Below the pieces are notes generated by a model that had not been told where the DNA came from, ran no database searches, and worked only from the letters and a program-made list of their open reading frames with translations. A stretch of DNA of 64,000 nucleotides, from NCBI GenBank assembly GCA_050949415.1, contig JBMNFR010000008.1, forward strand, positions 16,951 through 80,950, written 5' to 3'. The translations under genes and the position numbers were made by a program. This DNA comes from JAAZKI01 sp012799905 (lineage in GTDB: Bacteria; Verrucomicrobiota; Lentisphaeria; Oligosphaerales; Oligosphaeraceae). Position 1 is the first letter of the stretch, and each line of letters opens with the position of its first letter. Below are positions 18,619 through 26,940 of this stretch, piece by piece.

Positions 18619-19506
18619 TCACGTCATCCATCGCCATTCGCTATGGAGCGTGATGCCGCTGCGGCGGGCGACCGCCTCGACCATGCGGTCAGCCAGGCGG
18701 CGGCAATCAGCGGCAGCGCCCGGAGCACCGCTGGCATTGACGATCCAGTTGGCGTGCGCCTCGCTGACGGCAAAAACGCCTTCGCGCATGCCTTTGCAGC
18801 CAGCCTGTTCGAGCAGCCTTCCGGCAGGAAGGTCGGGAGCGGGGTTGCGGAAGACACAACCTCCGGAAAAGCGCCCCGGGGTGACTTTTCGACGCCGGGC
18901 GCGTTCCCCATTGATTCTGTCCAATTCCTCTGTTCGCCTGATCTGGTCGAAACGCAACGTCGCCTGGGTGACGATGACTTCCGGCGGTATCGGCGAGGTG
19001 CGATAGCCCCAGCCGCCCTCCCCTTCCGTCCAGCGCCATTCCCGGCCGGTTCGGCAATCAAGGCCCTGCATGGCGAGGACATTGGCAGCGATTTCTTGCC
19101 CTCGGGCGCCGGCATTCATGGCCAGGGCGCCGCCCAAAGCCCCGGGGATGCCGCTCAAGGCAGCCGCTCCGCCAAAGCCCTTTTTTGCCAGGGCGGCCAA
19201 AAGCCTGCTCAATCCGATGCCAGCGCCCACCTCAAAGCGTCCATCCTCCAGCTTAGTAATGGCAGCGAAGTCGCCTCGGGCTGGCAGGCGCAAGACGACC
19301 AGGCCATCGTCATCGCTGCCAACGACGTTGGTGCCGCGACCGAGCACACGCAGCGGTTGCGGGCAACTGGCGATGACAGCGCGCAAAGCCGCCAAGTCAG
19401 CCGGCTCCAGCACGCGCGCCGTACCCAGCCCAGCCCGCAGGGAACAGAGGCTGGACCAAGGCCGAATTGAGTCGTCCAAAAATGCTGTTTGCGTGGGGGT
19501 GGTCAT
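18619..19506 (-). CDS. murB: UDP-N-acetylmuramate dehydrogenase
   Basis: The 295-residue protein has the FAD-binding motif LRVLGRGTNVVGSDDDG, the substrate region YRTSPIPPE, and the catalytic segment GRFSGGCVFRNP with Cys at the position held by Ser or Cys in MurB. It ends with the SEAHANWIVN block. It reduces UDP-GlcNAc-enolpyruvate to UDP-MurNAc in peptidoglycan synthesis. It lies 59 nt downstream of murA on the same strand, so the two consecutive steps are encoded together. Confidence 0.93.
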   Translation of the reverse strand: MTTPTQTAFLDDSIRPWSSLCSLRAGLGTARVLEPADLAALRAVIASCPQPLRVLGRGTNVVGSDDDGLVVLRLPARGDFAAITKLEDGRFEVGAGIGLSRLLAALAKKGFGGAAALSGIPGALGGALAMNAGARGQEIAANVLAMQGLDCRTGREWRWTEGEGGWGYRTSPIPPEVIVTQATLRFDQIRRTEELDRINGERARRRKVTPGRFSGGCVFRNPAPDLPAGRLLEQAGCKGMREGVFAVSEAHANWIVNASGAPGAAADCRRLADRMVEAVARRSGITLHSEWRWMT

Positions 19507-19565
19507 AATAATGGCTTATCTTGGTCAATGGCGTGCGCCATCAGCTGTTTACTACGGCATTTATG

Positions 19566-20852
19566 CTATTCTTCGACGGCAATCAGGTCACAACCCAGGC
19601 TTCGCAGCTTGTCCGGCAGTCCGCAGTAGCCGCGAAAGATGACTTCGGCATTCTTGATACGCGACTGTCCCTCGGCGCAGCAGGCCGCGATGACCAAGGC
19701 CATGCCAGCCCGGATGTCTGGGCTGGGGATGACGCTGCCGTGCAGATGGGTCGGGCCGTTGATAACAACCCGATGCGGGTCGCAGACCACCGCATGGGCG
19801 CCCATCGCAATCAATTTGTCAACAAAATACAGCCGGCTCTCGAACATTTTTTCAAAAAACAGGACGCTGCCGCGGACTTGCGTGGCTACTGCCACCATGC
19901 AGCTCATCATATCGCTGGGGAATTGCGGCCAGGGTCCGTCTGCGATTGTCGGCATCACGCCACCGAAGTCAGGTTTGACTCGCGGTGTCCTCCGCACCGT
20001 CACGGCCAGGTGGCTCTTGGCAGCGGTGACATTGATGCCGAGGCGTTCAAAAACTCGCTGAATCATAAGGTAATCGCGTGGAATCAGGTTTCCGCTGACC
20101 TCGATGGCGCCGCCGGTCGCAGCCACCAGGGCAAGATAGCTGCCGGCCTCAATGTGGTCTCCGGCAATGGTCATTTCAGCGCCATGCAGGCGGTCAACGC
20201 CGTCGATGACCAGGAGATTGGTGTCCAGCCCCGAGATTCTGGCGCCCATCCGGTTGAGCAATTCAGCCACCTGGGTCACGTGCGGCTCGCAGGCAGCGTT
20301 GCGAATGACGGTGCGGCCCTTAGCCAGGGCAGCGACAGTGAGAACGTGTTCGGTGGCAGTGACGCTCGGCTCGTCGAAAAAAACCTCAGTGCCACGTGGG
20401 CGACGGGCGGCAGTGAACAGATATCTGCCCTGCTGCGGCTGCATAGCAATGCCGAGTCGGGACAGGCCGTAGATATGCCCGTCCAAGCGGCGTCGGCCAA
20501 TAACGTCACCTCCTGGAGGAAAGACTTCTGCCTGGCCGAATCTGGCTGCCAGCGGCCCGGCGAACAGCAGCGAGGTGCGCAACCGTGAACACAACTCTTG
20601 GGGCAGGCGACCATCGCGGATAGCGTCTGCACGGATGACGGCGGTGCCGTCGGCAAACGCGACCTCAGCGCCCAGGTGCGCTGCTAGAGCCAGCATATTG
20701 CGCACATCAAGAATGTCCGGAACATTATGCAGGACGACTTCGTCCCGAGTCAACATAGCCGCAGCAATCATAGGCAGGGCGGCATTCTTGTTGCCGCTGA
20801 CGACCACCCGTCCCTCCAGGCGGCGGCCGCCGATAATTTCCAGACATTTCAC
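19566..20852 (-). CDS. murA: UDP-N-acetylglucosamine 1-carboxyvinyltransferase with Cys-to-Asp active site
   Basis: I start at the GTG at 20852 because GGAGG lies 8 nt upstream; a longer frame begins at 20885. The 428-residue protein has the MurA signatures K22-N23 (SGNKNAALPM) and FPSDM with the catalytic Asp. In the loop PPGGDVIGRR the catalytic Cys115 of E. coli MurA is Asp (D116, codon at 20505-20507). The same substitution is known in Chlamydia, Mycobacterium and Borrelia MurA, where it keeps activity and gives fosfomycin resistance. MurA transfers enolpyruvate to UDP-GlcNAc in the first committed step of peptidoglycan synthesis. Confidence 0.92.
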   Translation of the reverse strand: MKCLEIIGGRRLEGRVVVSGNKNAALPMIAAAMLTRDEVVLHNVPDILDVRNMLALAAHLGAEVAFADGTAVIRADAIRDGRLPQELCSRLRTSLLFAGPLAARFGQAEVFPPGGDVIGRRRLDGHIYGLSRLGIAMQPQQGRYLFTAARRPRGTEVFFDEPSVTATEHVLTVAALAKGRTVIRNAACEPHVTQVAELLNRMGARISGLDTNLLVIDGVDRLHGAEMTIAGDHIEAGSYLALVAATGGAIEVSGNLIPRDYLMIQRVFERLGINVTAAKSHLAVTVRRTPRVKPDFGGVMPTIADGPWPQFPSDMMSCMVAVATQVRGSVLFFEKMFESRLYFVDKLIAMGAHAVVCDPHRVVINGPTHLHGSVIPSPDIRAGMALVIAACCAEGQSRIKNAEVIFRGYCGLPDKLRSLGCDLIAVEE

Positions 20853-21027
20853 GTTAGACACCTCCAACACAATGCGGTATGGCAAAAGTCACTCAACTAT
20901 AGCTTGGCAGGCACCATTTGCAAACCCCGAGACTTGGTCAAACTAGTGAGTATTTTATTTCAAAACATCATTGCTTTTTTGATAACATACGCTACCTTAT
21001 AAGCAACAACCTATCCAGGAGCAAGCC

Positions 21028-21609
21028 ATGTTACAGCACCTTCTCGGGTCACAGTGTCGCGCCGAAATTCTGAAAAACCTATTTACGCCGGAACGGAAAA
21101 GCGCCCATTTGCGGGAGCTGTCCCGCCAGGCTGGCCTCAGTGCGCCGGTTCTTCAACGGGAGTTGCGCAAGCTGACGCAGTTGGGTATCATCGTTGCTGA
21201 AAAAGATGGGAATAGAATCAATTTTTCTGCAAACCATCGTCATCTTTTATTTCCTGTTCTCTGCCAGTTGGTTCAGAAGACCGAGGGTTGCATAGCCGTA
21301 TTGCAGGATTGTTTTTCTGATTGTCCGGCGGACTTTATCTTTGTGTTCGGTTCGTATGCGAAAGACACCGCCAACGCCGCTAGCGACATCGACCTGTTCG
21401 TAATTGGCGACTGCGGGCTGCGGGAGGTGACCCGTCGCATCCATCAAGCCGCTGAAAAAATCGATCAGGTGATTAATCCATACGTAATTACGACGCACGA
21501 GTATCAGGAGCGCTACAAAAACCAGGACCATTTTATCTTGGAAGTAGCCCGTTCTCCGAAAATATTTCTGAAGGGAGCGCCAGATGAGCTTAAAGCAATG
21601 GGAAGCTAA
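21028..21609 (+). CDS. Winged-helix plus MNT-type nucleotidyltransferase (antitoxin of MNT/HEPN pair)
   Basis: The 193-residue protein has an N-terminal winged helix-turn-helix (ILKNLF...HLRELSRQAGLS...LRKLTQLGIIV). A minimal nucleotidyltransferase follows, with GSYAKDTANAASDIDLFVIG, the GSx...SDxDL pattern of the MNT family. In known MntA/HepT pairs the nucleotidyltransferase neutralises the HEPN ribonuclease by adding AMP to it. The stop overlaps the start of the following HEPN gene by 26 nt, so the two are coupled. AGGAGCAAGCC precedes the ATG. Here the helix-turn-helix may add autoregulation. Confidence 0.8.
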   Translation: MLQHLLGSQCRAEILKNLFTPERKSAHLRELSRQAGLSAPVLQRELRKLTQLGIIVAEKDGNRINFSANHRHLLFPVLCQLVQKTEGCIAVLQDCFSDCPADFIFVFGSYAKDTANAASDIDLFVIGDCGLREVTRRIHQAAEKIDQVINPYVITTHEYQERYKNQDHFILEVARSPKIFLKGAPDELKAMGS

Positions 21610-22031
21610 TGGGTGGTTGAGACCTCATCAAACCAGTCGGAAGGAAATCGCAAACCTTCTCGCCATTGCCGATCGTGACATCACGGACGCCGCCTCGTCG
21701 GATATTTCGGATGACTGGAAGTTCGGCATCGCCTTACAATGCAGCGTTAAAACTTTGCACAGTAATGCTATATGCCGCTGGCTACCGCCCTGAAACTACG
21801 CTTGCACACTACCGAACCTTGATGGCTATTGAATTTACCATCGGCGTCCATCGCCAAGATGATGCCATTTATTTGGATGCCTGCCGTGCTAAACGAAACG
21901 CTGTCGAATATGACCATATCGGAGGGGCGTCCCGGAGTGAAGCAGAAGAACTCTTGGCTTTTGTCCAAGGACTTCGCAATGAGGTCTTGAGCATTCTACC
22001 CGAAAAATATCCTGATCTGGCTACCCCTTGA
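21584..22031 (+). pseudogene. HEPN-domain toxin (HepT-like), frameshifted
   Basis: The frame from the ATG at 21584 reads MSLKQWEANGWLRPH...DDWKFGIA and then leaves homology. From about 21740 another frame continues naturally with YNAALKLCTVMLYAAGYRP and ends at 22031 with the HEPN signature RNAVEYDH (R-x6-H). One extra T near 21738-21742 accounts for the break. The intact product would be about 148 residues, normal for this family. The gene is either a real pseudogene, leaving an orphan antitoxin, or carries a sequencing error. Confidence 0.75.
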
Positions 22032-22070
22032 TGCCTTCACGGCTCTGGTGCCGTCGATCTCTGCGGATGG

Positions 22071-23600
22071 CTATTCATCGGCAGCCTCGCCCTCGCCTTG
22101 CTCCGCAAACGGGTTATTCATGGCAACGACAGGGATTTTATCAAGACGTCTCCGTTGCAGCGTCCAGCCGCGCCAATTCGTCAATTTAGCTTGCAGCTTT
22201 TCATCCAGGTCGAGCAGGGTTGCATTGACGCGATATTTGAAGGCGTCGTCTTCGGTCTGGCCTTCCAGCCATTGCAGGGCCGGCATGGCGCTGGGACCGA
22301 GTATGTTCAAATAATCGAGGTCAAGGTCTTGGCCAACTTTGCAATACTCTTGGCAGTGGCGGACGTTGTAGTTGGCAACGCAGCCAGACACGTCGATGAA
22401 CGCGCATACGTAAAGCACTGCCAGTAGCGTAAGGACATTGGCGTTGATCAGCCATTGATTCGACTTGCGGGCAAAAATGCGCGCGCAAATCCAGACCAGT
22501 CCCATGGCCACCAGCAGCATCCAGACAGCGGCGGCAAAGCGCAACCTGGTCAGACTGTAGACGCTGACATAGAGCTTGAGACGCCAAGCCGCAGATACAG
22601 TCAGCAAGATATTCTGGGCAATCCAGATATAGACCAGAACACGGTTCCGGCGACCTTGCTTCTGGTCTGCTGACGGCCGAAAGACAATCAGCATCAGCGC
22701 CGCTGCCAACAAGGCGGTGACGACCAAGGGATAAGCGCCGCGATGTGCGTAGGATGCGTACGTCATGCCTTCCGGAAGCCGGGCGCCGCCCCACAGATAG
22801 CCGATGTCAAGCAGATTCTGCACCGCAAAAATCGCGTTGAAGACGACGAGGCCGATGGTCACTGTCTGCGGATTCAAAAAGAAATCAGCGAATTCAGCCA
22901 TAGTGGCAAGGCTGGGGTCTGATTCATCCAGAAGCCGGTACTTGGAGCAGAAATGCAGCAACGCCCAGGCATATATGAACACTACGAGCCAAAACATGAT
23001 TCTCCCCGCGGATGGGAAAGTAATCATCTCCAGCCACAGGTCAAAACGGTTCATGACCTGTTCCAGCAACCGTTCGATGAGCGGATTGGCTGCGGAGAAC
23101 AGCGCCAAAAAGACCCCGGCCAAAATCGCGATAGGGAGAAGTTTCACAAGCACGACAGCGGCGCGTCGGCTCTTCTGCCCAAAAGCGCCGGACTGATTCT
23201 GTCGGCCGCGGCCAGCGAGGAAAATTTCCGTCCAGCCGCAAAGGAAGAAGCTCAGCCAGCGCTCAAGCCAGTCGATAGTGTTGAGCGGCCAGGGCAGATG
23301 GCGCCGGGAGGCGATGGAGACCAGGCCAAGCGTCGTCAAAATCACTGACAAGCTGCCTGGCCGCCAGACCAGGGCGATGATTTGCCCGGCAGTGGCGACC
23401 GCCAAAAGAGCGGTGGCGCGATGCTTCAAGGCGCAGCCGCGGTCTAACCAGAGTATGGTTGCCAGCAGCAAAGCAGCGTACAGGCCAAGAGTCCAGCCGA
23501 TAACCTGACCATAAAAAAGAAAGTCAGCCAGAGCGGTGGCGACAAGGCAAAGAACGACGCTGATGGCGAATCCTGGCGAAAGCGGCGCAAGGTCGGTCAT
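22071..23600 (-). CDS. DUF4173-type polytopic membrane protein
   Basis: I start at 23600 because AGGAGGA lies just upstream. The 509-residue protein has about ten to twelve hydrophobic segments and the conserved DUF4173 block GYLWGGARLPEGMTYASYAH followed by RGAYPLVVTALLAA. A soluble tail of about 90 residues ends in an acidic stretch (EQGEGEAADE). The function of this family is not known; its members sit in the inner membrane. Confidence 0.75.
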   Translation of the reverse strand: MTDLAPLSPGFAISVVLCLVATALADFLFYGQVIGWTLGLYAALLLATILWLDRGCALKHRATALLAVATAGQIIALVWRPGSLSVILTTLGLVSIASRRHLPWPLNTIDWLERWLSFFLCGWTEIFLAGRGRQNQSGAFGQKSRRAAVVLVKLLPIAILAGVFLALFSAANPLIERLLEQVMNRFDLWLEMITFPSAGRIMFWLVVFIYAWALLHFCSKYRLLDESDPSLATMAEFADFFLNPQTVTIGLVVFNAIFAVQNLLDIGYLWGGARLPEGMTYASYAHRGAYPLVVTALLAAALMLIVFRPSADQKQGRRNRVLVYIWIAQNILLTVSAAWRLKLYVSVYSLTRLRFAAAVWMLLVAMGLVWICARIFARKSNQWLINANVLTLLAVLYVCAFIDVSGCVANYNVRHCQEYCKVGQDLDLDYLNILGPSAMPALQWLEGQTEDDAFKYRVNATLLDLDEKLQAKLTNWRGWTLQRRRLDKIPVVAMNNPFAEQGEGEAADE

Positions 23601-24073
23601 GTCAGTCCTCCTGGCGGAGATTGACGTCATTTTTAACCACGGAACACACGGGAAACTTAGGGTGGACTACCCGTCCACAGCCTATTTTTAACCACGGATG
23701 GACACAGATGAACACTGATTTTTTATAGGGTTGCTTTTGTAACCACGGAACACACGGAATACGCGGAAGATTTGTCTATGGTTGTTGCTATGACGGAAGA
23801 GATTGCATACGAATTTGCGGTCTGGGCAATTAGTTTCTCTGACTGTTCAGCTGAGGTCAGCCAGAACGGATAGCACAAAATATATTTTCAGACGGCGGGA
23901 AATACAATCGCGCCAAGCAGGAAATTGGCGCCCGTCCTGGCGCTCGTCGATTGTTTTTCTGTCAGGATGGCAACAGGCCGACAAATCGGCGTTATATTTT
24001 CATCGGGCACGCCGCCCAATGTGACACCCGCTGGCGCTCTACCAAAGGCCTGACCAACCAAAAGGAAATCGAA
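23601..24073. repeat. Dispersed ACCACGGA/GGACACAGATGAACAC element and upstream region of GH36-like gene
   Basis: Between about 23636 and 23772 there is an element with the units AACCACGGA, GGACACAGATGAACACTGAT and CACACGGAATACGCGGAA. A near-identical copy is at about 42178-42296. The rest up to 24073 has no clear gene and probably holds the promoter of the next gene, whose ribosome binding site AAAGGA is at 24061-24066. Confidence 0.6.
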
Positions 24074-26104
24074 ATGATTAGCGTAAAAGACAATAGATTC
24101 AGAATCGAAAACGACCTTTTTTTGCGCGAACTGTTGGTGGACGCGGACGGTCTGAGGACAGTCTCTGTTTTAAATAAAAAAAATGGTCGTGAATATGAAA
24201 AGCATCCGGACGAAACTGATTTTCTGGTAAATTTAAATGGGCAAACCGTCGCCAGCTTCAACAATCCACAAGTTCATGTTCTCGACGGAAACAAGGTTGA
24301 ATATCAAAAACTTCTGGTTTTTTCGGACTATCAGATTATCCGTGAAGAATCCGGCAGTGAAATTCTCGAATTATGCTTCCTGTGCCCGAAAGCAGATGCC
24401 CGCATCAAGCTGTATTATCAGATATATCCCGACTTGCCTGGCTGCATAAAATGGATGAAATTTGAATGTCTGAAAGGCGAACTGCATATCAGCCGCCTCT
24501 TTTTTGAAATTCTCAACACGTGTCCTGGTCAATTCGTTGATGCAGAATTCTATAAAAAGCAGGGCGCTGTGCTTACTTCGCCTTTTTTTGCTGCTTGCGG
24601 TGACGAGGATATAATCCAAGTCCACAACTTTAAGCTCAACGAGGGGATGTTTGTCGGCAACAGCGTTCCCGGGCCTCTGCGGTATTACATGGTTTATCCG
24701 CATTGGAAAAGAGGGACTTCCTGCGGTTACAGCATGAGCAGCGGCGACTTCAACAAATATCTCAAAGCTGGCGAAAGCTTTACTACTGACAAGGCTTACA
24801 TTTACCTATATGAGGGCAGCAAGGATGATTCCAGCCATCTCAACGGGTTCCGGGAGCTGATCCGGCGTTCCCTGCCGGCTTGTCCTGACCATGGCGGAGT
24901 CATGTACTGCACTTGGCAGCCATTTATGAAAAACATCAACGAAGAACTGCTGCTTGATCTCGCTAACCGCGCTGCTGACCTTGGGTTTAGCTGGTTTGTG
25001 GTGGATGACGGTTGGTTTACCGGTGACAACTGGCAAGTCGACCAGGAAAAATTTCCTAATGGCCTGGAAGTCATCTCTGAACGGGTTCGGGCTAATGGCA
25101 TGAAGTTTGGATTATGGTTCAACATCGGCACTGACTACGGCGCTCTTGGCACACACCCTGAAGATAACGCTCTGACTTCGCATGGAACCCGCAAGCGTTT
25201 CGGCATCAGCTCTGACTACACCTGCCGCTGCCTGGCTTCCAAACATCGAGAATTTCTCATTGAGAAACTCAGCCAGCTGGCAAAACAGTATAATGTGGAT
25301 TACTTCAAACTCGACTTCAGCTCTATTTTAAGCCCCTACGGCATGACTCCCTACGGCTGTTCAGCGACTACTCACAAATATCATCATGATTTGTCTGACT
25401 CTATTCCGGAACAGTATGCTTCCATGATGCATTGCAGGAATGAACTTAAAAAACGTTTTCCCAGTCTTGTGATCGACTTCAGCTTCGAGACCTTTGGCAC
25501 GGAAACTCCAAGCATTGGCGCACTGATGTTTTCAGAATTGCACCACGCTTCCAACATGAACACATTAAAGCCGGAAATACTGAATGCGCGCAAAATTCGC
25601 AATACCCTTTACAATTATGTCACTGTCTTGCCGAACGAACGCATCCTGGGCAGTCTGATTTGTTTGCAGAATGACAAAGCTGCCGAGAATCTGCTGACTG
25701 CATCTGTCGGCACGCCACTAATCGCCGGCGATTTGCGACTCCTCAGCGAAGACACTAAGGCCGAAATCAAAAATATCTGCAAAAACCTTAATCAATTGAT
25801 TGCCCCAGGAGTACTTAGCGAATTTCATAAATTCAAAGGCGGCAAATACATCGAATACGACGAATGGGATGGCTTTGCCAGGTATGCCCGCAACGGGCAT
25901 GGAATAATCAGCCTGTTCCGCAATGAGGATACGTGCGAGACGGTCACAATCGCCATTCCCAACCTGCCTGAGGGGAGCTACACCCTGAAAGACATGGCGA
26001 ATAATGAATGCATTGCCACCTTGGATGCCAGTGAGCTTGCTTCCGGAATCGCCGTCAAGTGGCAAGGAAACGATTATCGCGCACTGGCCTTTTCCCGGAA
26101 ATGA
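24074..26104 (+). CDS. GH36-like glycosidase, diverged at the acid/base site
   Basis: I start at 24074 because AAAGGA is close upstream and the longer frame from 23951 has no ribosome binding site. The 676-residue protein has a beta-sandwich N-terminus and a GH36-type barrel with FVVDDGWF, KFGLWFN and the presumed nucleophile in YFKLDFSS (D414). The next strand reads DFSFETFGTETPSIG where GH36 alpha-galactosidases normally have a CxxGGxRxD motif carrying the acid/base Asp, so this residue is not in its usual context. No signal peptide is seen. The substrate may be alpha-galactosides or something else; the enzyme could also be inactive. Confidence 0.7.
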   Translation: MISVKDNRFRIENDLFLRELLVDADGLRTVSVLNKKNGREYEKHPDETDFLVNLNGQTVASFNNPQVHVLDGNKVEYQKLLVFSDYQIIREESGSEILELCFLCPKADARIKLYYQIYPDLPGCIKWMKFECLKGELHISRLFFEILNTCPGQFVDAEFYKKQGAVLTSPFFAACGDEDIIQVHNFKLNEGMFVGNSVPGPLRYYMVYPHWKRGTSCGYSMSSGDFNKYLKAGESFTTDKAYIYLYEGSKDDSSHLNGFRELIRRSLPACPDHGGVMYCTWQPFMKNINEELLLDLANRAADLGFSWFVVDDGWFTGDNWQVDQEKFPNGLEVISERVRANGMKFGLWFNIGTDYGALGTHPEDNALTSHGTRKRFGISSDYTCRCLASKHREFLIEKLSQLAKQYNVDYFKLDFSSILSPYGMTPYGCSATTHKYHHDLSDSIPEQYASMMHCRNELKKRFPSLVIDFSFETFGTETPSIGALMFSELHHASNMNTLKPEILNARKIRNTLYNYVTVLPNERILGSLICLQNDKAAENLLTASVGTPLIAGDLRLLSEDTKAEIKNICKNLNQLIAPGVLSEFHKFKGGKYIEYDEWDGFARYARNGHGIISLFRNEDTCETVTIAIPNLPEGSYTLKDMANNECIATLDASELASGIAVKWQGNDYRALAFSRK

Positions 26105-26187
26105 CGGCGCGGTGAAATTTCCACGCAAACATGAAAACTGAGACAACTCAGGACATCGCCCTCTGAAAGCTCAGTCGGATTTTACAA

Positions 26188-26222
26188 GGGGGAGGAAAGG
26201 ACCGCTGGTCTTTTCCTCCCCC
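26188..26222 (+). terminator. Strong hairpin, terminator-like, in a repeated 115-bp element
   Basis: The stem pairs GGGGGAGGAAAGGACC with GGTCTTTTCCTCCCCC around a 3-nt loop, with 15 of 16 pairs. It sits 84 nt behind the GH36-like stop and is followed by a pyrimidine-rich stretch, not a clean T run. The surrounding block (about 26110-26240) recurs at about 59728-59855 with the same hairpin, so it is a mobile or dispersed terminator-like element. Confidence 0.55.
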
Positions 26223-26469
26223 TCGCGCTTTCCCGTCTATTTCTTACTCAATCAACACGCTGGAGCGTCAAATCGATTCCAGGGCGACACGATACCTTAC
26301 GCACGGAAAGCTTTTTTGCAAACCGGACAGGCGAGACAAAGAAAATATCAACTTCTGATTCTTTGGGACTGGTTGGTGATTAAATATTTTCGGAATAAAC
26401 TTGAAAAACTGCTTGACGACGGATAGAATACCTTGTTACCGCTTCATGTTGCCGTCTGCTGGAGTTCTC

Positions 26470-26823
26470 ATGCGTACGATTATAGCCGGGTCTCGTTCCA
26501 TCCATGACTATGAAGCCCTCTGCCTGGCTGTGCAGGAATCTGGCTTCGAAATATCGCTTGTGATCAGCGGCGCAGCTGGTGGCGTCGATGCCTTAGGCGA
26601 ACGCTATGCTCTTGAGCATAATCTGCCCATCGAACGCTTCCCGGCGGAATGGAATCGCTATGGACGCGCCGCCGGCCCAATGCGCAATCGCATAATGGCC
26701 CAACATGCCGAAGCATTGATTGCACTTATGCATCCGACGAGTCCCGGCACCAAAAACATGATCAAAAACGCACACCAGGCCGGCCTCAAAGTATATGCTA
26801 AAATCATTCCAGCAGGCAATTAG
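26470..26823 (+). CDS. Small SLOG-fold protein (DUF2493/YspA-like)
   Basis: The start at 26470 follows a CTGGAG site; the frame extends upstream to 26401 without a better signal. The 117-residue protein has MRTIIAGSRSI at the N-terminus, then SGAAGGVDALGERYA and NRIMAQHAEALIALM, the usual signatures of the single-domain SLOG family related to YspA/YpsA. SLOG domains bind nucleotides or nucleotide-derived ligands, and some act in defence signalling. It lies 117 nt upstream of the kinase-CARF-HEPN gene on the same strand; a link is possible but only inferred. Confidence 0.7.
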   Translation: MRTIIAGSRSIHDYEALCLAVQESGFEISLVISGAAGGVDALGERYALEHNLPIERFPAEWNRYGRAAGPMRNRIMAQHAEALIALMHPTSPGTKNMIKNAHQAGLKVYAKIIPAGN

Positions 26824-26940
26824 AAGGAAAATGGCGCTACAAGCCAAACCTCTAATCGAGGCAAAGACGTGATTAACTGGAATCCCTAGTTTTTCCTGGT
26901 AATATGCATCACTACAAATAATCGACAATAAGACATAAAA

